Shown: piece by piece, positions 49,738-61,720 of the stretch
How the letters are laid out: every line of letters begins with the position of its first letter
Position numbering within the stretch: the first letter of the stretch is position 1
Assembly (NCBI GenBank): GCA_038373885.1
Contig: JAWZYV010019475.1
Span: 160,001 to 224,000, forward strand
DNA length: 64,000 nucleotides
Origin: Cheiracanthium punctorium
Taxonomy: Eukaryota > Arthropoda > Arachnida > Araneae > Cheiracanthiidae
Direction: 5' to 3'
Position numbers and translations under genes: made by a program
The notes under the pieces: model-generated
Databases searched by the model: none
Seen by the model: only the letters and a program-made list of their open reading frames with translations
What the model was told of the DNA's origin: nothing

Positions 49738-52700
49738 TACGATACTGTACAAATATACTAAGTGACTCATATAGTACAGTTATCTGATAATGCAAGTGAA
49801 CTAATCCATTCATATAGCAGAAAATTAGTTTGTATGATACACAACGCTGTACCGTATCACCAATCTGGTTGAAATCCAAAGTACAAATGCAGAAAAATAT
49901 TTGAAAATATTTGCAACTTTAAAAAATTGAAAATTCATCTGTTTTCCAAGTCATAGTGTTTTCGATCCATCGCAAAAAAATTTAAACTCTGAAATAATAA
50001 AAAAGTGACGAATGGGGTATCTACCCTATTTGCCAGTCGAATATGCTAGAAAAAAAATCTTTCCACTTCAAATGCGTAAAAAAATATAGAATTTATCATA
50101 CAAAACATGATTATTGACGTCCAATTAACTGAAATGCATTTTTTGGAGGGGAGAGGCCCCCCCCATGCCCAACCCCTTGCAACGTTCCACTCTTTTCCAA
50201 TAACTAAAAACTTTATAATAAGAAAAGATATTTTTCTTTATAAAGATGAACCCGTCGTTTTCACGAGCTTAAATTAAATAAATGCAAGTGTGTCATAGAG
50301 TTTTTCGTAGAAATTTTATTTCAAAAGAAATTTTTGAACAGTAAAATTTTATGAAGATCATCACTATTCTTCAGTAATAGTTGTACTAGATACATTTATA
50401 TGATCAATTAAGAGTTAAGAATTCAAAAGAGAATTAAACTAGTATCGCTTTATCTGAATATCTTCGACTTACGAGATGTTTAAATTCTTGTAAATTGCGC
50501 AAATTGAGGAAAATAATTAAATATGATGGGTGAGTGTAATTACGAGCTCATAATTTTTAAATTCATGTGTTATTTTTTAAATCTATTTTTACATCGCGTT
50601 TTTAAGGCTGCTCTAAATTCCAGCATGAAATAGCAAGCTGTTTCGCAACAGTTACATCACCCATGAAAAAAATTTAGATGTTTGAAAATTTTCTTTATAA
50701 GGAACTACGTAAGATTGTTTTCATGCATGCGTCATGAAATCAAGCGCTTCGGTAAATGGACACTTTAAGAGTGACATGTCAAAATGATGTAGTTTCCGAT
50801 TGCGTGTGGCGTGCCTTTCGCAAGGCGAGAGCGATGCGTAAGTACAAGATCGCAGACGAAAATGGTGAATTTATATTTTGTGACAAAAAGATTATTTTTT
50901 GAAAGTTAAAAAGCGTTCTAACCTCAGGAAAGAATCGCATCATAAAGAGATCATGAAATTAAATTATTAAATTGATGTTAAAGACATGACTTTTACATTG
51001 AAGAGATGCTCGTACACAGTAATAAAGGAGTTTTAGTTCTAAACCGAAAATATTTTTGATAATGAATATGTAATTGTAATAGTAATGTAATATCAGGTTA
51101 GCAAGAAAGTAGGTTCAGTTTACACAAATATGTGTTCGATATTTTTATAAACTCACAATCACTTTCAAATTCTGTACAGATATGCAGTCGAACTTAGAAA
51201 ATAACATACGTTATTTTAAAAATCTGAAAATTCACCTGATCACCTGATTCCCAGTTTCCTTTCTCACTTGAACTAAAAAGCCCAATTTACTATTTAGCCA
51301 ATCCAATGAATTTCATCGGCGAAAATCATTAAGTATTATCAAATGAAATTTGCATCTCAAATATAGAAGAAATATGACAAAAGACCCCTTATAAAAATGT
51401 ATTGAACCTTTAATATATTTCGGGCCTTATAACCAGCTTGTTCTTTTAGAATCGAGAAAGAAAGTAACGTAATATTTGTGCTGTGTGTTTCAAATGTCAA
51501 TTCGCTTCAGCACAGATTAGTAGCTGCAATGCAATGCTTTCATTACGAGCATAAATATTTCACAGATTTATAGATTTAGTATCACTAGGATTAATTTCCT
51601 TCATCCACAAATTTTAGGAAAAGGTTTTTCTTTTTTCAGATATCACGACAAATTTATGTGTAGTGTGATTTTGTTACTAGGAAAAATATCGTGAATTGTT
51701 TACTCTCTTAAAACAAAGTTTTTTTCGATTATCAATTCATTTTCAATTTTTAAAACCTTTTTCTTGTTTTATGTAAATCGTGAGATATTTTTGTCAGCTA
51801 AACGGCGCAGAATTTTAATTAGAATCTTGCGAAGGCTAGAGAACTATTTAAGACTTCACAATTAATAAATCAGCTTTAGGAAGGTAGTAAGGCGTTAAAC
51901 AGTATAAAACTTCGTAAACTGTGAAATGTAACGGCCTTAGATTGTCATGGCAACAGAGATACGCTGCTTTTAAAACGTTTTTGACGGCTACGGAAATACA
52001 CAACAAAAATACCTAGAAATGAATTTTTAATGCAATGCATGGGAATCTCCATGAGTAAAATTCACATGCGAACACGTTTCTATTCTAGGCAAATACTCCA
52101 CTGAAAATAATGAAATTCGCCTTGCAGTCCTGATTTATAGATATTTTTAGTTTTCCGTCAAAACGAATACTCTATGATGTCTACTTTTTGACTTGTCTAT
52201 AATAATTGTTGTGAAATCTAGTTACTGTTTTAGGAATAAACAATTTTTCGGTTGGGTATATAATATGGTTAAAAGTTGCATTTCAAGTTTCCTCCTGTTT
52301 TAAGCAGTATTCCGCTTTATACAGGTTCCGTGTTATAGACGTTTTATTGAAGCTTTAGAATGTGTTGAACTGAATAAAAAAAAGAATTCCAACCTTACTT
52401 TTCTAGGTTATTTTATACTTCCATACAATATGTCCATCTTTCTGTGTGCCTAAAGAAGAGAAAATGAAAATATTTCTCAAAATCGGCTATATTTTTTAAC
52501 TTGAGTCACCGAGAGTTAAAAAAAGATTCATTTTTTTTTTTTACATTTCTTTTGCTTGAGTAGTTAAGTGGAGTAAAATGAATTGATTCTTCTAGAGTTG
52601 TTCCAAATGTGTTATTTTTAGAGGTTTAGTTCTCTTTTACAATATAGTTAGCTTATAACATTACAATGCTTATATATAATTGAACATTAAATATAGGAGA

Positions 52701-55700
52701 TTATAGAATATAATCTCCGATATTTAATGTTCGATTCATCAATTTTTCTTTTTTCTAAAGAAAATAAAAAATTCTTCTAAGGATGTCTTCCATGGATATT
52801 TATAACAGAGGCTGATTTGACAGGACTTCATATATTTCGAAGAACCCAAAGCTTGAAAACCATAGCAGAAGCGTAGGTTGTATGTCATGGACAACTTATA
52901 TGTCTTGAAAATATATTTTGTTATAGATTCTATGACGGATCTATCTTTTATGTTATTTATAAGTCAGACCAAACTTTGTTCAAGATCATAAGCTATTTCT
53001 TGTTTTGTTAACTGGATCAGAAACAGAAGTTTACTTTCAAAGAGTTTTCAAAGAGTACAGAATAATATTTGTAGACAAGATGGCTATTGTCTGCTAAAGC
53101 AGCTTGTTAAAGAATTATTGTGTATTCATATCTTTAGTTATTTATGACTCATACTATTATGAGAATAAGTTTTCTTTGTTCAGCAGTTAACTGGATGAAA
53201 GGCAAAACAATTCTTTAAAAAGAGTTTATAAAGCATATTGTACTTGAAGGAAACATTCAGTGCATTGTGATACTGTGAAGTAAATACTTTATTGAATCAG
53301 TTAACTGTTTTCTTTCAACAAATAAATGTTTCCTCAAAATAAATAAGTCTGATTGAAGTTAAATTCATTAAGCAGATTTGAATTTTTTTTCTTTAAATGC
53401 TATGATAACTGTCCAAATGTTTGATTAGACTGGACGGCGTTTAATATCTCCGCTCATTGGTTAAACACAGTCGCCTTCTGGAAGGAGCGTTTCCTTTACA
53501 AATGACAGAAATGAGCAACTGAACACATTAAAAGCTTTTTCAAATTGATAAATACTTCTCTTGTAGTTTATCAGGAAGAAGTCACCCACAGGCAGTTAAA
53601 CGTCACTAGAATTTTTAGGTAAGTTTTGCTTAGTTCGTTTATGCAATGACAATTTAAAGAGCGCTTACCTTATTCTTTATAAATTGTAATAGCTAATCTT
53701 AATGCACTTAAAAACTAGTTGTATTAAACTTTTAGATATCCTGAAGATGTGAAAAAGTTTGTTTTATATTTTTACAAATAAAATTTATTGATTAATAAAC
53801 AAACAAACAAAAATTACTATCTAGAACCTTTAGGTATCCATCTACTATATTTGGCAAAACAGCAAGGACCGTGATTTTTTCTGATTTAGACGTAAATCGA
53901 AATAAATGGATTGGTATTCTGGAAAAGTGCTGGCAGATTACAAACTAATGCCAAAATTTCTTGTGGTCCTATTTCTCACACATACAAATTATACTGTTTT
54001 AGATTCTTGCATTACTCCAAAAAGTTCAGTTGAAAAAATGGATATTAATTCTCCAACTTTATAGTTCACTGCTTTTAAGGTACGTCCGATGCACGCGAAA
54101 TTAAGCAAAGTGGGACATCTAGTGAATATCTATGAAAATATAAAACTACAAATGACGACGTTTATACAACACAAAATCTTTTGGGACGTCTTGTGCATGC
54201 ATGGGTATTTACTAGTATATCTCTGTAATAGCAAAATTTGTTGGGTTTGGTGGAAATCAAGAGACATCAGATCCTTTTCATGCCTCTGATGCTTGATATT
54301 CTGCTGGTAACGAATAAAGGGGTCCAATGTTGCTTCTAACAACAATTCCAATTAATACAGTATGGAATCACAAAGCTTGACCATTCAGTATATCAGCGAT
54401 TTCAACAATACATTTTAAGGTGGGTGAGTGTTTCTAAATTTAAAATTACACTTATGAACTTCTGGTGGTCTGGAGAGCAGGGTTGAGATAATTTAAAAAA
54501 TTAAACGAGCAAAGAAACTAAAACGAGAAAAAAGCTTTATCAATACGCTGAAAGCTCACAAAGGAAAAAACACTTTCTCTCTAGAGTGAACGATTTTTTT
54601 TTCTCCGAATGCATTCACAAAAAAGCGCAAACCCTCTCGTTTCATTTTAACATTATGACAAGTCTTTTTTCATTATACGAAAAATGCTACCGTATTTTAA
54701 ACCCTGCTGTGATGACTACATATGATATTATTCTGAAAATTACCCGCAGCTTTTTCTTTCGTCTACCACTATTTCGTTTTTTAATGCACACAAATTACTA
54801 TTTTGTCTAGGGATTTCTATCAACTCTACTTTAGAATGCTTTAGAAAAAGACTGATGAATTTTAAAATTCATCAATAAATGACAGGCAATAGAAATGTAT
54901 CGCTTATTGCATTATTCATGGGACACCAGGGAATTTTATATTCCCAATTTTAAGAATGAGTTTCAAAGATCACCAATGGAGAAGCTGTTGAACGAGAAAA
55001 AAAAATCAAAGATGAAAATGCTGCAATGGCTGTTTCAAAAACCTACTTAATAGGGTAGATGAACCAGTAACTGACACTGCACCAGTAATGGACACTTTGC
55101 CAGATAATTTATTGTAATAAGCTTTTATTTCACAACTGTTGTCAAATGGTGCTATCTAATACAAATTTAGATGTTTATCTTAACTTTCATGATTTTTTTT
55201 TTTTTAACCTACAGAAGGTTCTAGGTATCAGAAATTGAGATTTTAAACTCAATGCTAAAAAATATCTGATTCTCAGTAGCTGGCTTCATCCTGAAATTAA
55301 AATTAGTTTATTATCAAACTGTTTCTGTTTGAAATATATTTCTTTTTAGAAATCCATATAAACTAAATTGTATAAGGTGAATATGAAATAAGTCTGTAGA
55401 GTTGATTTTTAATGACGCATAATTGTCATAAACATTAATTTTATATGAATTTCGTTATAAACCTGATAACTTCATACGAAGATAAATAAATGAATAAATA
55501 AATATTTTTATAACGATTTTCTTTTTTTCCCTTAAGTTTTATCGGCACTAGCTTTTGAGTAATTTTTGTTGGCTTCTGTCTGACGTTGTGTTAAACGGAA
55601 AATGGCTTACAAATGCATGTGTCATACCGGTGGCTGGGCTTATCCGGTGTTTTGGTTGATTTCTAAAGTGAATGCCTCCAGAGAAGATTAATGTTTGATA

Positions 55701-56859
55701 CACGCGTGTTAGATTGACAAACTCCCTCGGACCCCGTCGGACTCGACATTACTCCTTTAAATGAAGGCTATCTCGGCTCTAATTGTCAATTAACAACTCT
55801 TTCAAAATCATATTTTTTAGAAATTTTTTCATTGAAGTATTTTCCTCTAGTAGGAAAATGCCTCTCATCATATTTCTATTATTATATACCCAACAGCAAT
55901 GAAATTTGAACTTTCGTGTTAATATGTGTCATTTACTTAACCATAAAAAAGCGATTACATTTCAGTAATAATTATTCTTAAAAGTGTAAATACATTTTCC
56001 ATAATTTTTCTTTTTTTGTAATTTAGCTTGTTCATTTATTATAAACATGAATAATCTATGTTAAGTTACTTAACACAGAAATTAGCATTAAGGTGAATGC
56101 ATCAGTTAAAACTGCACCCTTTCTTTAGTAATACAAATTGAAGCACTGACAGCTCTAACTCTCCATTGTCAAATCACTGAAAGGGGTAATGTTAACCTAT
56201 CGATTTCAAAACAACTCCATAGCTCGCGTTAATGCAATTAAGCTTATTAGTCGCTTTTTAAATGCTGACAGCCTTAATGAGTATATTAATCTTCCTGTTT
56301 TGAATCCATTATCACTTAAGGATGATATATGTGTTCGTATGTGTATACGTATAGTATGGATTTCATTGAGCAGGGATAGGAAGGTGGTGAAAGTTTTGCA
56401 TCAAGTTACAGTGCGGGCGGATAAACGTTTCTCGATAAAATCTTGAACTAAAATTAGCGATTTAATTGGACTCTCAAGTTTTTTTTTTCGTTTTAAAAAT
56501 AAACACATAAACTTACTGTTTGAGAGCTTTTACATAGGGGAATTAACATGAAAATAATTTTTATTTTCTACGTTTATTTTATTTCTTTTTTATAGCTGAT
56601 CAATTATGAATATTCGTACTCTATGCACGGACATTCATAATGTCTACTATACTTCATATACATATACGTCTTTTTGGATGAATATTCGTCTCTAACGCTT
56701 ATAAAGAGCTAGAGACGTTTTATAAACTAATAGTTTTAGTTATTAGTTCACAGAATCTTTTCTTACTTTAATGTTGAAGACAGGGGAGGCAAACGTTATT
56801 CCACTTTCACAACCCATTTGAATGGTAGGGTTTGAAGTTACATTATTGAAGTGAAAACT
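49738..56859. other. Long AT-rich non-coding stretch
   Basis: About 7 kb without recognisable genes. A poly-G/C patch at about 50140-50180 (GGGGAGAGGCCCCCCCC) resembles MITE debris. A hairpin at 52682 is listed separately. 55600-55790 is slightly GC-richer and unclassified. Confidence 0.5.
52682..52732. repeat. 23-bp inverted repeat hairpin
   Basis: GAACATTAAATATAGGAGAT(TAT) at 52682-52704 is inverted at 52710-52732 with one mismatch and a 5-nt loop. Confidence 0.75.
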
Positions 56860-57152
56860 TTTTTAGGCACGTTGGACACTTTTGGGATGGGGCAAAAGCA
56901 CTGAATTCGCGTGACCGTTGCGCTCAGATACATGTGGAGGAAAAGTGGATTGTGACGTTATAGCTATACCGTCTCTTGCTTGCTGAGATTTCTTCCCCCT
57001 TTCTTTGAATTTTAGTGCTGCCGTCATCCAACGTAAGAACTTCAAGTTACTTTTAAACTGCGTCCTTCTAACTTCCGTGACTAGTATGGAAATGTGGACC
57101 CAAGGCGTGGTAGTCGAGCGTTCTAACCACCAAACGAGTTCGTCTCGGGATG
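56860..57152 (-). mobile_element. Probable tRNA-derived SINE, second family
   Basis: On the minus strand the head reads CGTTTGGTGGTTAGAACGCTCGACTACCACGCC in tRNA-like order: D arm with GGTGG.TAGAACG (A box) and an anticodon-arm-like CTCGACTACCACG. TTGGGTCC follows. The T-arm/B box is not recognisable, so this is a degraded or diverged copy. The body includes a 60-codon minus frame (57045-56863; LKFKERGKKSQQARDGIAIT) that may be fortuitous. Boundaries approximate. Confidence 0.4.
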
Positions 57153-57211
57153 ATATGATTAAAGTTTGAGGTGATTGTTGTTTAAATTTCGGAATGGGAA
57201 CTTTTTATGTA

Positions 57212-57677
57212 TCTAAATAAATAAAATTAGACTGCCTGTACACTACTTGGTATTAAAAATTTTTTTCGATTTCTATCTGTTTTAAGCATTTGGAACCCCT
57301 GTACAACCGTAAAAATAAAAAAAAAGTTTGTCTGTCTGTCGTTCTGTCAGAGACGCTTATTTTATTCACACATCACGTAAAACTGACTGAAGCGAATGAA
57401 ATAAAATTTGGTGACATGATAGGTGGCCACTCAACTTAAACTATAGGTGTCGAATTCTTAAAAAATTCATTAGCATTGAGATTTTCCGAAAATTGTTTCA
57501 AACTGCATAAAGTTTTATTCGCATATCACGCAATAATGACTAAAGCGAAAGAAATGAAATTTGGTGACATGATAGGTGATCACCCAATTTATTTATAGGA
57601 GTCCGATTTAAAAAATCTTTTTATTAGATTTTGAGATTTTTCTAAAAATCGTTTCAAACTGCATAAATTTTTGTTTT
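57212..57677 (+). mobile_element. 3'-truncated Helitron copy
   Basis: Starts A|TCTAAATAAATAAAATTAGAC, matching the 5' end of the element at 40982-42440 read on the minus strand. It continues with the same GTCTGTCTGTCGTTCTGTC block and then about 2.5 of the ~155-bp units (GGTGACATGATAGGTG twice, at about 57410 and 57563). It stops at GCATAAATTTTTGTT, where a different repeat begins. No hairpin or CTAG end. The 3' part was lost or interrupted by the palindromic array. Confidence 0.8.
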
Positions 57678-58480
57678 AGTACACTGCAAAAAAAAGTCTG
57701 TCAAATTTACAGAAAAAAACTGTCAGCCAGGACGCCAGTTTATTTCCGTATATTTAACAGAAATGTTCTGTAATTTTTTACAGATTCTCTGTTTATTTTA
57801 CAGAAAACGTCTGTGTGTTTTACAGAAGTCTTCTGTAGTTTTTACAGATTCTCTGTTTATTTTACAGAAATCTTCTGTATGTTTTACAGAAGTCTTCTGT
57901 AGTTTTTACAGATTCTCTGTTTATTTTACAGAAATCTTCTGTATGTTTTACAGAAGTCTTCCGTAATTTTTACAGATTCTCTGTTTATTTTACAGAAAAC
58001 GTCTGTGTGTTTTACAGAAGTCTTCTCTAGTTTTTTACAGATACTACGTTTATTTTACAGAAATCTTCTGTCTGTTTTACAGAAGTCTTCCGTAATTTTT
58101 ACAGATTCTCTGTTTATTTTACAGAAAACGTCTGTGTGTTTTACAGAAGTCTTCTGTAGTTTTTTACAGATTCTCCGTTTATTTTACAGAAATCTTCTGT
58201 ATGTTTTACAGAAGTCTTCCGTAATTTTTTACAGATTCTCCATCAATCTTACAGAAATCCTCTGTGTGTTTTACAGAAGTACTGTGTAATTTTTTACAGA
58301 TTCTTCTTCAATTTTACAGAAATATTTTGTGTGTTTTACAGAAGTCTTCGAATTTTTTTTTTTTAGATACTCCATCTAATTTACAGAAATCTAATTTTTC
58401 CAGATTCCCCGTGTTTTGTCGACGGTATATTTCTGCCAATGTAGCAGACTTTAACCATTTTTTTACAGCTTGATTTAAGG
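57678..58480. repeat. ~64-bp array of palindromic ACAGAA...TTCTGT units
   Basis: ACAGATTC-like marks recur at 57780, 57844, 57908, 57972, 58037, 58101, 58166, 58231, 58296 and about 58361 (64-65 bp steps). Each unit holds two palindromic words, ACAGAAGTCTTCTGT (perfect around a central T) and ACAGAAATCTTCTGT or ACAGAAAACGTCTGT, plus TTTTTACAGATTCTCTGTTT. The left edge CACTGCAAAAAAAAGTCTGT may be a TE terminus. Open frames of 67-94 codons across it are by-products of stop-free repetition. The right units (58300 onward) are the most decayed. Confidence 0.85.
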
Positions 58481-59638
58481 AATTTACAGAAAAAGTACTT
58501 ATTTATGAAATATATTTTGTATTTATAACAACTTTCTTTTGTTTTTAATAATTCAATACCTTACTTAAAATTACTTAAAAAATTTACTTACTTACAATTA
58601 CTTAAAAAATTCAGTAATCTTATCATATGCTAGCTTCTTTCGACGACCTTGGCCCTGTTAAGTGGTAAAAAAATTCTGCTAAGAAATGTTAATGAAAATA
58701 AATTCTTGAGTATGTTTTGAAATCATAGGTGACATTAATTATTTTCAATCAATTCCATTCAAGGGCATCCTTTAAAATTAAGTAACTGTACAAAATAAAA
58801 TATTAGTGTTGAAAAAAGAAAGATTTATAAGAACGATTGCTATCAATCAAGTAAAACAGTAATCAAAGAAGCTGATTTCAAATGAATCAATGCATTTCAA
58901 AGCACGAAAATTTATACACAAATCAATGGATCAGGGGTGGGAGTGTAGATGTTCCAAGCATAAAATTTAAAGTTTATTTTTTATGCTTTCAAAATTATTT
59001 CTTGATATTATCAAGTATCCATCAATTTCTATGTTTATGGGGAGGGAAGCGTATCAGTTTGTCATGTCAATTGTCCCTAAATAAATGGTTGGGGTATTTG
59101 TAGTAAATGAAGTTAGTGGAAGTATTTACTGTAAGGTTTATTTTTTAGGTGATTGTAGCGTGCCATTGTAGTTAAAATAATATATATGTTTGCTTCTAAA
59201 CTATTGATTAATGTAGTGATGGCGTCGTTCAAGTAAATACTACATATATAGAGTGAAACCGCTACGTTTGGTCCCATAAAATAATGACCATTTTATTAGA
59301 CAACCGTTCTTTGGAGGTTCACAATAATGTTAATTCAATAGTCTCAATTCAATTCTGTAAACTTCTAACAGTGTCTGTTTTAAGAGATGACCAGTCTTCG
59401 GAGGTGACCGTTAGTAGATGTTTTAATGTATATACATATATGCATCTTATTTTTCAGAAATAGTTTTAGGAGTTTAAAATTACTCTTACATGATATATCT
59501 ATTAGACTTTTGTAATATCCATTAATAATCAAAGAAATACGTCAGGAAATATTGTGAAAAATTAGATTTATTTTAAGAAAAAAAAATACAGTATTTATAA
59601 AGTATTTACAAAGTTCAAACAGAGGAATATTTACAAAG
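58481..59638. other. AT-rich non-coding DNA
   Basis: Nothing recognised. If the minus-strand exon at 59704-59833 is real, this lies downstream of that gene. Confidence 0.45.
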
Positions 59639-59644
59639 TTTATT
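59639..59644 (-). terminator. Putative AATAAA polyadenylation signal
   Basis: Minus-strand AATAAA about 60 nt downstream of the stop codon at 59704-59706. In AT-rich DNA this hexamer is common, so it only adds weight to the exon call. Confidence 0.3.
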
Positions 59645-59703
59645 GTTTATAATAATTTTATAGGTTTGCTCTCCAGTATTCATGGCTATTTCTTAATATA
59701 TAA

Positions 59704-59833
59704 TTAGTGGTCAATTAGCTCATATGCCGACATTTTATTAAGTAAATTGAGAATTTTCATATTAACGGCCTCACGTTTTTTCACATCAGGATTCTTCTTG
59801 CATCCTCTGTTAGGATTTATTCCAAGCAAACAC
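59704..59833 (-). CDS. Candidate terminal coding exon, unknown protein
   Basis: Reading the minus strand, a polypyrimidine tract ends TTTTTTTTCTAG (AG complement at 59834-59835). The next 130 nt are open: one base completing a split codon, 42 sense codons, then TAA at 59704-59706. The peptide starts CLLGINPNRGCKKNPDVKKR and ends NKMSAYELIDH. Composition is balanced, unlike the Phe/Lys/Ile-rich chance frames elsewhere. An AATAAA lies downstream. I do not recognise the family. A possible upstream 24-nt micro-exon at 62683-62706 (AG before, GTAAGTG after) ends in the compatible phase and would add SILKFPN plus a split Ala codon. The intron between them would contain the SINE and MITEs at 60.0-61.9 kb. 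Could be a host gene end or a TE-encoded exon. Confidence 0.4.
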
Positions 59834-59989
59834 CTAGAAAAAAAATAATTTAATTCAGTGAATTAAACACATTTAAAAAATCACATTTTACTTTTGACTC
59901 ATCTATAAACTGAAATTTGTTAGCACAAGCTAGGAGCATAATAATTTTACTTTTCAGCAGCACTTATCGTAATTCCCCCTCGACAAGCA

Positions 59990-60389
59990 CGTAGCCAGGG
60001 AAGGGGAGGCTAGAGGAGCTACAACCCCCCCCCGAAAGTTCAAATATGTATGTTTATATACAGGGACGGATTTAGGGAAACAGGCTCTGCAGCCCCGCGT
60101 CCTCTACGAGAGAGGGGCACCCAAGCGGCCCCATTACCACAATCCACCCAGTATTCTAGGCAACATCCTTATTCTAGAGAAGGCTTATTTCAGTATTTCA
60201 GACACTTCAGTACTAAAATACAAAGAAGTTCCAGTGTATTTTAAAAATGATCACTATGCCGCGCCTATGTCGGAGGGTGGGGGGGGGGCTCTTTCTTGCA
60301 CCTTTCGTAGGACCCCATGATACCTATGTTTAACTTATGGTATTTGAATATTTAAGCCTCCCCGAATAAAAATCCTGACCATGGGCCTG
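59990..60389. mobile_element. hAT-like MITE fragments
   Basis: CACGTAGCCAGGGAAGGGG with a poly-C run (59990-60034) is one truncated end. CAGGGACGGATTTAGGG at 60061 with CCTGACCATGGGCCTG ending 60389 is a possible divergent TIR pair. The flanking 8-mers do not match. A 64-codon frame inside (60050-60244) is GC-rich but unrecognised. Confidence 0.35.
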
Positions 60390-60930
60390 CCCTTCCAAAT
60401 TAAAATGTCAAAATTACCATCTTGTTTTAAAATAGAAGACTGTATGCATCATTGCTATTGAACATTCGAAATAAAAATACATAATAAAATATTTCTACTA
60501 CATTTAACAATATGCGTAATTTTCGTCAAATCTTTAAAAAAAAATAATGAATAAGAAAAAAGAATCAAATTTTCAACTTTTTAAAAGCGGAAAGTTTAAA
60601 TTTTTAAGCGTTCCTCTCTTTTTAAATGCAAAACTTTTATAAAGACCTGCTTACAGAGCGATCAGATCTGCGCTAATTTTTAATTACTTTCTTACATATT
60701 TCAACTTCGAAAAGTATTGAATAAAAAATTGCTATTTATGTTTAGTGTTCCTGATTCAGGATATTGGCCACTGACTACACTTATGATTCGAGATTTTGAA
60801 ATTTAAAACGTTGATGATCAGACTGTATAATAAGCAAAATATTAAAAAAATACTTTCATAACTAGGCACTGATATGAAATGGTTTTAAAATTTATGCATT
60901 AAAATAAATAAACAATTTATCTTGCACAAA
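60390..60930. other. AT-rich non-coding DNA
   Basis: Nothing recognised. Weak donor-like sites read on the minus strand near 60657 and 60700, without convincing exons. Confidence 0.45.
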
Positions 60931-61260
60931 GCCTCACCATGGCACACTGGTTATATCACTGAAAATGGTAGACGGCCAAAGTGTGAAGGTCCCGGGTTCG
61001 GGTTCCATCGCACATCCGTCGACCTAACCGTTCGGTGTTTCTCCGAAACTTAGGGTAAATACGGGTTAGGACCCCTTACAAAGACCCCCACTGAGGGTAA
61101 CTCCCTTGTTTTGTCATTCGGACGAGGATTTACAAGTGGACTTCGAGCCAAGCACACAAATCCGATATACATGTTCACAACAGCAGCAGCTAGTCACTAT
61201 AGTGCAAGCGGGTTGCACAGATGTGTGCTTCGAATGCATATACACAAGTTCATATACGCA
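60931..61260 (+). mobile_element. tRNA-derived SINE, copy 2
   Basis: The A box TGGCACACTGG (60940-60950) and B box GGTTCGGGTTCC (60995-61006) are spaced about 45 bp apart as in pol III promoters. The body is shared with copy 1 (9431). The 3' part (GACGAGGATTTACAAGTGGA, CCAAGCACACAAATCCGATA, TTCACAACAGC) is shared with copy 3 (63322-63420, minus). Best preserved of the three. Two overlapping + frames at about 61106-61461 run through the SINE tail into a MITE and are not genes. Confidence 0.7.
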
Positions 61261-61282
61261 ATATGTATTCAGTTATCACGAG

Positions 61283-61455
61283 CAGGCACGTATTCAGGAA
61301 ACATTTTGGGAGAGGGGGGGGGGAGTCCAAACCGTAAAAAAGGCAGAATTTTTCACAAAAAGACTATCATTATAGTGACAAAAATCAAAATTTCAGGGAG
61401 GGGGGGGGAGTGTCCGAACTCCCAGGACCCCCCCTCTTTCCCTCGGGACTATGAT
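61283..61455 (-). mobile_element. hAT-type MITE, second copy
   Basis: Reverse-orientation relative of 9878-10039: the shared core GCAGAATTTTTCACAAAAAGAC, CAAAAATCAAAATTTC and GTGTCCGAAC beside long G runs. The left TIR is decayed to CAGGCACGTATTCAGG. The right TIR is barely recognisable (CTCGGGACTATG). Confidence 0.55.
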
Positions 61456-61720
61456 TGTTAGTAAACTGAAATTGTATTTATTTAAAAGAAAGAAACGGGG
61501 TTTGAGGGGGTGGAATCCCCCTCACAGAGTAAATGTTAACTTAAAATATAGTGAATAAGAATTATAAAAAAATCTATACATCCCTGTTTAAGAATCTAAA
61601 AAATGAATACATAATATTTAAATAAAATATTAATGCCATTGAAAATTTCACAAAGTTATGACAAAGAATGCCAATAATGACCAATACTAAAGCTGTTCCG
61701 ATCACCAGAAGCCAAAACTA
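61456..61720. other. Non-coding DNA
   Basis: A short hairpin GAGGGGGTGGAATCCCCCTC lies at about 61504-61523. Nothing else recognised. Confidence 0.5.

Noticed and set aside
57763..58473. Three overlapping + frames encoding repetitive FCSFYRFSVYFTE-like peptides
   Set aside because: These are translations of the 64-bp palindromic array. The repeat happens to lack stops and the units change frame, so it is not a protein repeat family.
61106..61461. Two overlapping + frames of 89 and 116 codons
   Set aside because: They cross from the SINE tail into a hAT MITE with G runs, which are composite non-coding sequences.
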